Source: a virus
Reading direction: 5' to 3' (one strand)
Length of the DNA stretch: 64,000 nt
Virus record (IMG/VR): IMGVR_UViG_3300025161_000007
Coordinates: 1 to 64,000 of that record
The notes beneath the pieces were generated by a model that was given only the letters and a program-made list of their open reading frames with translations, did not search any database and was not told where the DNA came from. Made by a program: the position numbers and the translations under genes. Positions 38,065 through 47,700 of the stretch are shown here, piece after piece. Within the stretch, counting starts at the first letter, position 1; the number at the start of each line of letters is the position of its first letter.

Positions 38065-41000
38065 GACGGCTTCCTCACAAGATAGACTAACGCTTCGCCA
38101 TACTGATCTTCGCCATTGAACGAGATATCCACGCGTGTCACGACATAGGTCCCAGAGTACCCAGAGTACTCACTCGCGGTGATGTAAACGACGCCTCCAA
38201 CACGGTAAGCCTGATTCTCTGTGAATACAGAGAGTGGCATCCCGAGAACAATGCCGCAGGAGTAGGAAATAGCGCGCTGTACAGACGCGCGCGCAGAGGA
38301 GTATACGTCACGGCTAGACAGGGAGTTCGGCCTCTGGATGTTATCCCATCGCAATGTAGTGGCAGAAGGATCAATGTAGTAAGACACAGCCTCCCCGCCA
38401 TAGAGCTTGACGGCCGTATACTGCTCATCTGGCGATGTCGTGTAGATGATCGAGAGAAGGCTACTCAGATCACTGCTGGTACCGCGGATATCCAGAGACT
38501 TTGTCGGAATGCTCCCTGTATTGTTGAGCATTCCGAAGCGTGCAACCAGAATGGTGTCATAGTCAACGTCGTAGAACCACCCACCATGGCTATCGAGCAG
38601 CCTGAACATGGAAGACATCAGGTCGGACCCGCTATCCACAGAATAGGCATCAACGTAGTCACACAAGCTGTCCAGATGCGGAGTCAATGTGACTCCAGTT
38701 GATGCAGCCCATCCAAAGTAGTCCCCCTTCTTCCAGTTGCTCCCCAGCGGGAACGCAGCCACCATCTTGTTGAACGCGTAGACGCAGATACCGTCTGGAG
38801 AGATGCTCACATCGATTATACCACTGCCAGGCAATGTGTAGGGGAGCATGAAATCGTCCACGAGGGTGTAAGACCCATTTGCAAGATCGTATAACTCGAC
38901 CTTGTTTGTGTAGATAACAATGAAGTGTGAAGCAAGGATCTGTCCGGTGCTGGTCGCATCAGTCGCAAATCGTATGGCATTGCCACTTGCCATCCCGCTG
39001 TAATTTACAGAGATCTTGTAGTACTGCGTATCTGGAATGACCATCAAGTAGGTGACGTCAGAGTAGGATCCGGTCGATCTTGGCAAGAAGTCGAAACCTG
39101 AGGCAATCAGACGATCGCACATGGTCGATGACAGGCCACTCATCCTGATGATCGCCGCTGACACGCTGCCAGATGTATAGGAGGGCTTGATCTCAGCGAT
39201 GCGAAGTGCGCGGAATCTGACGAGTGTATCGTATTCCCTATACACAGAGAAGCGTGTCATAGCGGGATAGTAGGCAGGCATAGCAGAGCACAAGGTATTA
39301 TTGTTCGTTGCATTGCGATCAACATCAATTGTGCGATAGTCTTGCGTAACCCATTTCATTATCGCAGAAGGCGGCGTACCGTATGAGCTAATAGACGTGA
39401 ACGATGTAGCTCCTTTTTGGATGTCGTATGGCGTGTAGTACATGTGGTACGATCCCCATACCCCACAGAGATTTGTTGAGCTGTATCGGAGGCACGCGGA
39501 AAATGATCGCGTCTGCGAAGAATCGATAGGACTTCCCACTGTGCGAACGTAGGCCGTCAGACTCCTACCGCGAACGATTGCTGTGAAACGGTACCAGCCA
39601 GTCGTAACGATACTGGTAACGTCAACAGGTTGATATTGGTCACTATTGAGTATCCCGAATAGCCACTGGTTGGAATTGTCCCTGGCCTGGAATATCCCAA
39701 CCGCATATCCAGGGGAGTCCCCAGACGCCCCTACCACAATGCCAGCCCCAATCATCTCGGCCTTGTAGTATGGATCAATGTACACATCAGCCTCTACAAC
39801 ATACGATTCTCCGACCGTCTTCGCGGAGAGCAATGCAGAGAAAGAATCAAGAGATTCCCATGAGCTACTATTGAGATAGACTGTCCACCCATCAGAAGCC
39901 AGGGCCGCCGAAAATGTACCACTGCGAATGATCTTGCCAGTAAGCGGACTAGTACTGCCAGACGCAAACTCGTTGTACAATCCAGGTGATTCAAACGTGA
40001 CATCGTACTGAAACGCTGTGTCAGACATGACAGTTTGCAGCCCTCGCACCATAACAGAGATGCTGCTACCATCTCCGCTGATGGTCTCTGTATAGTCACG
40101 CATCATCCACAAGCCTGGATACATAAGGTTCCCGTTCTCCAGGATGGAGATCGCCATGTCACGTGACTCGGCTGTACTCTTATCGAAGTATGGGCCATCC
40201 AGATAGTACATGTTGGATATATCAATGCGAGCCTGGCTGACGGTAGAGACGGCTGCAGTCAGCGAGTACGATAGGGTGCGTTCGGACATATCGTATGACG
40301 GGTTGATGGGCGACCAGTTCGGTTCCAGCATTCTAGAACACGGTACTCTATACACAACATCTTCCGATGCAGCACGAACCGTTCCCTGGCCGTATGGATT
40401 TGTTGTAATGCTAGGCTTAAGGAAGGATGGCGTAATCGATGAGCTTGAATACAGATACCCGTAAGACGGAGTTGCCCACATAACCCCATCTTCAGTATGG
40501 CAGATCGTGTAATACACGATATCTCCAGTATCGCTAAACAGACGGAAGTAAGCAACGCCGTAGACACGCCACTTGCCATCTGGGGACTTATCCAGATTAA
40601 GGCCAGTGATAATTACCTGGACATAGTCGTCCCAGCGTATGTTATGGAACGACATCGGATCAGACACGTAGCCAGAATAGCCCAGGATAACATACCTGGT
40701 GGTATTCGCCATCTTGTACGTGACAAGATAGCCAACGCCAGGGAGATCAATAGCATCGGAGGCCAACGTATCGTAGGGATACCGATAGTATTGGTGCTTA
40801 TCGCGCGTGCTTATGTCAATAACACTGTCGATCACCCATAAGCCAAGAGAGCTTGCTGTCTGTCGGTATAGTCTAACATATTCATTGTCAGAAGTAGGAG
40901 CATTTGGTTGTGTAACCAGGATCACATCGTCAACACCAACGGGATTCACTCCAACCACATCATACTGCCCGCGGGTATACGTTCCGAAGGGAACCGATGC

Positions 41001-41357
41001 GCTCCATGTCCCACTAGAGATGTTGTAGGTCTTCTTACGCAAGGAGTAGCCGCTGATGTAGTAGGCATGGATCACGTTGTTTGCAGAATCGAGCGCAAGA
41101 CCAATGGATGTGGAATACACCTCTGGAGGGTAGGCGTCAGTGGCAGTAAGATTCTCATTTACAGTAAAGCTACGGCTGTACTTGATCCCAGATCCAGGCG
41201 AGAACCACACGCGCAGATACGGGTAGATGGTATCGCTTGTCTTGTTGTACTTATTCTCCCCAGTATCCCTCCATGCGATTAGACTGTGGTCATCGAATTC
41301 AAAGACGCGAAACTCACTAGAGCTGCCCCCAGCGTGGAAGTAGATATTTTTGGTCAT
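38061..41357 (-). CDS. Baseplate hub-like tail protein, 1098 residues
   Basis: The N-terminal 400 residues are beta-rich with repeated short strands, like a propeller or lectin array. A central block at about 370-460 (YSLTAAVSTVSQARIDISN, then SILENGNLMYPGLWMMRDY) resembles the hub domain of siphovirus distal tail or tail-associated proteins. The 450-600 region looks like another jelly-roll domain. The C-terminus (LTPHLDSLCDYVDAYSVDSG and on to the end) fits a hub. It sits between the 121-residue protein and the fibre gene, as usual for hub proteins. Confidence 0.7.
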   Translation of the reverse strand: MTKNIYFHAGGSSSEFRVFEFDDHSLIAWRDTGENKYNKTSDTIYPYLRVWFSPGSGIKYSRSFTVNENLTATDAYPPEVYSTSIGLALDSANNVIHAYYISGYSLRKKTYNISSGTWSASVPFGTYTRGQYDVVGVNPVGVDDVILVTQPNAPTSDNEYVRLYRQTASSLGLWVIDSVIDISTRDKHQYYRYPYDTLASDAIDLPGVGYLVTYKMANTTRYVILGYSGYVSDPMSFHNIRWDDYVQVIITGLNLDKSPDGKWRVYGVAYFRLFSDTGDIVYYTICHTEDGVMWATPSYGYLYSSSSITPSFLKPSITTNPYGQGTVRAASEDVVYRVPCSRMLEPNWSPINPSYDMSERTLSYSLTAAVSTVSQARIDISNMYYLDGPYFDKSTAESRDMAISILENGNLMYPGLWMMRDYTETISGDGSSISVMVRGLQTVMSDTAFQYDVTFESPGLYNEFASGSTSPLTGKIIRSGTFSAALASDGWTVYLNSSSWESLDSFSALLSAKTVGESYVVEADVYIDPYYKAEMIGAGIVVGASGDSPGYAVGIFQARDNSNQWLFGILNSDQYQPVDVTSIVTTGWYRFTAIVRGRSLTAYVRTVGSPIDSSQTRSFSACLRYSSTNLCGVWGSYHMYYTPYDIQKGATSFTSISSYGTPPSAIMKWVTQDYRTIDVDRNATNNNTLCSAMPAYYPAMTRFSVYREYDTLVRFRALRIAEIKPSYTSGSVSAAIIRMSGLSSTMCDRLIASGFDFLPRSTGSYSDVTYLMVIPDTQYYKISVNYSGMASGNAIRFATDATSTGQILASHFIVIYTNKVELYDLANGSYTLVDDFMLPYTLPGSGIIDVSISPDGICVYAFNKMVAAFPLGSNWKKGDYFGWAASTGVTLTPHLDSLCDYVDAYSVDSGSDLMSSMFRLLDSHGGWFYDVDYDTILVARFGMLNNTGSIPTKSLDIRGTSSDLSSLLSIIYTTSPDEQYTAVKLYGGEAVSYYIDPSATTLRWDNIQRPNSLSSRDVYSSARASVQRAISYSCGIVLGMPLSVFTENQAYRVGGVVYITASEYSGYSGTYVVTRVDISFNGEDQYGEALVYLVRKPS

Positions 41358-41722
41358 TACAGTATCTCCACCAGATCGAGTAAGCAGACAAACTTTTTGC
41401 CGGCTGGATCAAGTAATCGTATCTCCATAGGTTGGGTCAGTGCCATGTTGTAAGTCGTCCCGTCGTTCATTGTGATCGTGCAATGCCCATAGTCATCGAA
41501 GTGGGTACGTATCGTCGATATGGTGCCATATCCAGGCTCATAGGTATCATCACTCGGCACAAGGAGAGCGATCCTGGCCCTGGTGCGCCTGGCAGGATCG
41601 GCTACCAGCACATCATGGTCATTGATCGTGCGCGCGTATTTCCTGACCCTACCAGCGCTTGTGGAGTAATTATCGAACAAGGTCCGATACTTGTAGTAGT
41701 TGATGGTTACGTAGTTGTTCAT
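41357..41722 (-). CDS. Small tail protein, 121 residues
   Basis: The protein lies between the tape measure and the hub gene, where siphoviruses carry distal tail or assembly proteins. It is beta-rich (ARIALLVPSD, HCTITMNDGTTYNM). I do not recognise the exact family. Its stop overlaps the next start by one base. Confidence 0.6.
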   Translation of the reverse strand: MNNYVTINYYKYRTLFDNYSTSAGRVRKYARTINDHDVLVADPARRTRARIALLVPSDDTYEPGYGTISTIRTHFDDYGHCTITMNDGTTYNMALTQPMEIRLLDPAGKKFVCLLDLVEIL

Positions 41723-41725
41723 ATC

Positions 41726-44700
41726 TCACTCCATCGCTCCGCCCATTCGCCTGCCCTGAGCGCCAGATGGCGGCATGGGTGATATATTGCGTGCACCATT
41801 CATGCTATCCTTGAGATAGTCGATCATATCATCAATCGCATCCTCCCACGCCTTCTGGAATGGCCCATTGGGAGCCAGCGATGCAATGACAAGGTTCTGA
41901 TACGATGCCCAGGCATCCTCGATCTGCCGTTGCCGCTCCTTCGTCTTGTCCTGATACGGCCAGACAATCTCCTCGTAGTACTGCTTCTGGCGCTGGATGT
42001 CCTCCAGTTGCCACTCCTCACGCTCTATCTGCGCCTTGCGCTCAGTCTCGCGCATCTGGTCCTCAACCTGGCGCTGCTGGTTGGTGAACTCCATCTGCTG
42101 ACGCAGGCGCTCGTCCTGAAGGTCATAGAGCCGGCGCTGTAGCTCGATGATCTTATTGGTCTGCTCCTCCTCAATCTGGTAGACCTGGTCCTGAGCACCC
42201 CACACGATCTGCTGACGCCCGATCACAGTCTGGCGCTGAGTCTCCTCCAGCCCATACATGATCTGAGCGCGCTCCATCTGGCGACGAATCGCCCGCCGCT
42301 CTCTCCCCGTGGAGTAGCGCAGCGCCTCCTGGAGGTCCTCCATGTTCCAGGTGTACTGGAGGCCAGATACTGTCCCCTGGTAGTTCATGTCCTCCAGCCA
42401 CCACTGGCGTTGCTGGAGGTCGAGCCCGCGGTTGATCTGGCGAATCCGGCGATTGTCCCCAGCACGCATCTCGAAAATTCTGCGCTGGATAGCGTTCTCC
42501 GCAGAGGCCATGCCAAATTGCCAGTCCTCGTACTGCCTGCTCAGAGCAAGCGATTGATCTTGCAAGGCCCACTGCTGGCGCGTGACCTGCTGCGTGCGCC
42601 CTAGACGAGTGATGTCGATCTGCCACTCGTTGCGCTGGTAAGCACGTTGCTGCCCCATGTACCAGTCTTCCAGCCCACGCATCGCCAGCGTACCAGCCTG
42701 GTAGGCACGCCCACCCGCGAACTCGAACAGCCCACCCCCTCGCAGCGTGTAAGCCTCTGGGGTCATACCAAAGGAGACGTTCATCAGCTTCATGAGCGTG
42801 CTGGCATCCATCTGCCCAGCCGCGCCCATCAGCATCCGATAGACCTCCCCCGACCTCCCGAAGGGGATATTGGCATTCTGTACCAGGTTCGATATGAACG
42901 AGCCGGTCATCAACTGCGCATGGGGTAGCGCGCTCATGGCCGCGATGTAACTCGTGCTGGCCGCTGTGCCAGGAACGTATCCAAGATTGCCAGCAATCCC
43001 CATCGCCAGCGGAGCATTGCTCGCCAGCATCATAGCGTTCCCTAGCGAGAGGCCAGAGAGCGCATCGAACCGTCTCTGGAACGCGGGTTGGTTGGGGGTC
43101 AACCCCAACGCGCCAAGATACTGCGAGATGTAGGGAGCCATTTGTGCCAGGCCAGCCACCCTGCTCGCCTGCTGGTTGGCAAGGTTCAGGACAAATGTGT
43201 CATAGTTGGGCGCGCCAGCCCCAATCCCGCGCGTGTAGGCGATGTTCTGAGCGTAGCCAAGCGCCATGCGCAGGTTTCGCCTCTGGAACCCACCCATGCG
43301 GCCAAACTGCTCCATCAGCCTGGCATAACGCGGGTCTGTGGGAGAGATCGCCAGGTTCCCCAGCACATCTGCCCCAAACTCGGTATCCTCCATCAGGCTG
43401 AGCAGGTCGCCTTGGGAAAGTGTGGCTACGTTGGCTAGATTGATGCCATATAGCGAGTCACTTCTCGCATACCCATACGTGCCGAGTACGCGCTGCGCCA
43501 TCTCTACAATGCCAGGTCCACGCAGCGCCATCTGCTGGTAGACCGGCCAGAACCGACGCTCGATCTCAGGAGAAGTCACATCGAAGCCGGTCATCTCGGC
43601 AAAGCGACGCCGGATTGTGATGTCACCCTCAATACCAGAGCCTGTGATGTGCCCCAGCGTGTTCGAGCCAATCACCTTGCGGATTTGCTCAGTGTAGCTA
43701 AGTGCCCCACCTCCACCAGAGGGCGGTATGTACTCCCCTCTTGTGTATCGCCGGTACTCATCGCTCATGGTGTAATTGATTGTGGCATCCCAGGCGCTCT
43801 TGAGTACGCTATCCCCTCTGGCCTCACGAGCCACTATATCGTCACTGAGCCGCCCAAACTCCCTTAAGATCATGCGCGTATTGGTGACAAGGCTAGTCGG
43901 GTCGAGGGCGCGCAACACAAGACGCTTGAGAGGGCTTGCGCCTGGGTCAGTATCTGCGATTCTAGACGCAGAGTATGTCGTCGTTGCAAGGCCCACCAGG
44001 GCAGCAGCGGGAGCAACTGTGCTTGCGGCGGCCCCCATTGCTGTGCCAATCAAGCCAACAGAGAGGCCAGTGCCGGCTCCGGCCACAATTGGAGATATAG
44101 CACGCCCGAACTTGTATGGATCACCTCCAGTACCCAGGAGACTACCATAGATGGTGGTCAGCCCTTCACCAACGCCAGCCTGCCAATTCGCGATAGACGA
44201 CTGCATCCCAAGGATGTTGCTGGTGGATGGGGAGACAGGCACGCCAGCCATCGCATAGGCTCCCAGAGCCCCCTCCTCTGCCCTGGAGAAGGCAGCCATC
44301 ATCCGCATCTGCGGGCTGACCGCATACCACTGTGCCAGAGAGGTACCAAAGAGTATGAGGCCAGGCTGAGAGACAATCCTGGATAGCATGCGTTGAGCAG
44401 GACCACCCTGCTCCAGCGGAAGCGTGCTGATCTGTCGCCGCAATTTTGCCAGGCGCTTCTGCGCTGCGCCAATCTGGTTGGACTGCTCCAGGTATTGCTG
44501 GATGGTGGTATCAACCTCCCAAAGCTCGGCCTCAGCTTCAGCCTTCTCTGCCTGGGCTCTGCCGAGAATGCCCTCAGCCCCTTTGGCTGTCCCACCTACG
44601 CTGAGCCTCTCGATAGTGCTCTTCGCACTCTCAATCGTGTCCATCAGCGACTTGCGGCGATCGCGCAACAGGTCTACCTCAGTCTTAACCGTTGCCGACA

Positions 44701-47700
44701 ACTCCCCAAACCGCTTGTTGACAACGTCCAGATTGTCAGCAAGCTCCTTGAGGCCCTTGATGGACCGGCTGTACGACTCTCCCCCCAAGACACGCGAGAG
44801 GATGCCCTTTGGCCTATTCCCAGCCACACCAGCGATCTGCTTCTCAAGGATATCCTCACCAGCAGTCATCTCACCCAGGAGCATATCCCGCTCCTGCATG
44901 GTGTCCTCGACGGTCATGATGGCAGTGTTGATGTATCCCCACTGATCATTGGGGCCAATCTTCCACTTCCAGGGAGCACCTTGCCTGTGCGGGAAGTTCG
45001 TGCGAGGGATCGAGGACCAGGCCGTCTCATTGGGCTTCGCTGGTGGCGGAGTGAACGGAGGCCCATAGAGGGAGGCCGTTGATTGCGTGGCAGGATTGTA
45101 TGGGATAACCGATGTCTCAGGAACTTCTATAGAGTCGCCAGTACCCCCTGCCACGAGCTTGACCATCCCTGGCTGGCTGGATGGGTACACATAGTAGGCC
45201 TTCCCGCCATGCAAGGCCTGCTTGGGCACATTCACATTAGCACCCAACGTTCCCGCAGCCTGTGCAGCCTGTACGTATGGGCTATTGGCCCACCCCTGAG
45301 CATCCAGGGGGTTGTTGAGCACCTCCGCCTTGCCGCCCTCCGGTAAGGCATAGAGGCCGTAGCTGGTCTGCGAGGCAGCGATCGCTACGTTGACCGTGCG
45401 TGTCTGCGGTATCCCATTGACCTCCGAGGTCGTATACCTGGTCTCGGTGCCAATGATCTTCAGGGGCGTGTTGCCCATGAAGATGGTGCTGCCGATCTTC
45501 TGCTCTCCCTCTGGGGAGATCTTGCCAACCGTGACCGCCATGATTTGATCAACGGGCGCATCCTCAATCCTGAGTGGGTTGACGACGCTGGTCAACTGAA
45601 CTCTATCCAGACCCACGCGACCAGTGACCTGCCAGAGCTCACGGTTGAACAAGTACAACTGGCCAGGTCCAACAGGAGACTGAGGAGAAGGCGAAGGCTG
45701 GGCTGGCGGTGGAGCAGCAGGCGGAGTACCACCAGAGGCAGGTAGTTGTGTGCCACCAGTCGAGTATGTAACGCTCGCTTCGGCAATGCTCTGCGCGGCC
45801 TGAACGGTAGCAGGTTGCGCGGCCTGCTGCGCCTTCTTCCTGCTTCGACTTGGCTTCTTCGCCTTCTGAGCAGGTCCTCCCTGTTGAGCAGAAGTCTGTA
45901 AGGGCAACGGCAACTGCTGGATATTGGTGGAGGAAGTAGCAGATGCAGCCTGAGGAGCAGGCGGAACAGGCGCAGTAGCAGTGGCTGGCGGATTCACAAT
46001 CGCTGCCTGGGCACCTAAGTGCGAGAAGAACGCCTGCCAGTTCCTGTTCCAGGTCTCGTGATACTCGCCAGCAAGCTGCTCCTGCTTGCGCCAGTACTGG
46101 TTCTTCTCCTCAGGCGTGCTGGCTGCACGCGCCTTCTGGATGTACTCCCTTGACTTCGCCAGGAACTCATCCAGCGCAGTTCTGGCGTCCACAAAGAATT
46201 CTGATGACTCCTTGATTACTTCGGGAGGGACGCCCGCCTGAGGAGCGATGATCTCATTCAACGCACTGATCCTGGCGATCTCATTCTGTAGCGCTACCCT
46301 GCGCTGCTTGTTGTAGAACTCATAGGCCTCATCCCAGGAGATCGCAGGGTCCGACAAGGCAGCGCTCAACGCCTTGCGAGCCTCACTCATCTCCTTGAAG
46401 TACGACGAGGATGCTCCCTTGATCGCCTTGAGATACCCCTCCATCGTCGGCTCTACGCCCTTGACCAAATCCTCAGGACTTAGCTGAGGAGGCGCATCAA
46501 GCAACTGTTGCCCAGCAAGTGGTAGCACATCAAGCGGTGGTGGCTCGCTGCTTGCTGCTGAACCAATGCCAACTGGTAGAAGGGGTGGCGGCTCCATAGT
46601 GCCACGCACTATCCTGGCAATAGACGGGTGCACAGCATAGAGACGGCCCTGCTCAGTAATGGCATCCTTGAGATACTGATAGCCATACTTGAGTACGTTC
46701 GCAGCCATGCTCGCAAGCTCGCTGAGTCTGAGCGGACGTTTGCTGGTAGCATGTACAGGCAGTTGCTGCTCCCCGCCCCTGAACTTTCGGAAGAAGCCAG
46801 CATCGCGTCTCTCAATGCCGAATGCGCTGGCCAATGCTCTCCCCTCTGGAAGATCACCATATTCGCCAAGCGCAAAGCCGATCTTGGCCGCAATGTCACC
46901 AGGAAGCTCGAACCCCTCCACGGATGCGCCCAGCACGTCGAGAGGGACCGCAACCCCCCTCGTCCACTCAGGAGCGTCCTTGTCCCACCCGGCCGACATC
47001 GTGGCCAGATCGAACTCCGTTGCGTTTCTGATGTACAGTGCTGCCAGGCGTGCTGCCGCGCCAGGCTTGCGTGGCGGGGGAACATATGGCTTGCTGGCCT
47101 CGATCAGCTGGGATACCATAGCAAGCTGCTCAGGGGGAACACCATCTTCGTCGTACAGACTGGTGAGGTAATCACGACGCCCCTTGATCTTCTCCCTGGC
47201 CCTGGCCAGAGCCTGATCATACCGGCTCATCCCACCAGAGGCCAGAAGCTCTGCGGCATACACATTCGTAAGAGGCTCCCAGGCCTCATCATTGAGAAGC
47301 GTCCCCAGTGGCAACGTCTTCTGTAGTAACGGAGATAATGTGAGAAGGTTCATGCGCGTCCTGGCCAACTCGCCCATGATCGCGCTCTCGGCAATAGATG
47401 GGTCCTCGGCGATGTACGGCTTGTAACGGTTAGACTCCCTGATGCCAGGAGCAATGTTCGCCAGCATGTTGCGCACCTTCCAGTCTGTAAGCGGCTCATC
47501 GCGAGCACCAGTCATCGAGTAGTAGCGTTGCGAGGAGACATACCCATACTTGTAAGTGCCGTATTTCTTGACTTCCGCGAGGGTTGGCTTGAACCCGCCT
47601 GGCATGACGATTCCCCAATTGGGCGTTCCCTTACCAAACATCCCCCTCGGATAGATCGCGATGCGTCGCGGACCAGGGTTCCCTCTCCCGCCAGCCAAAA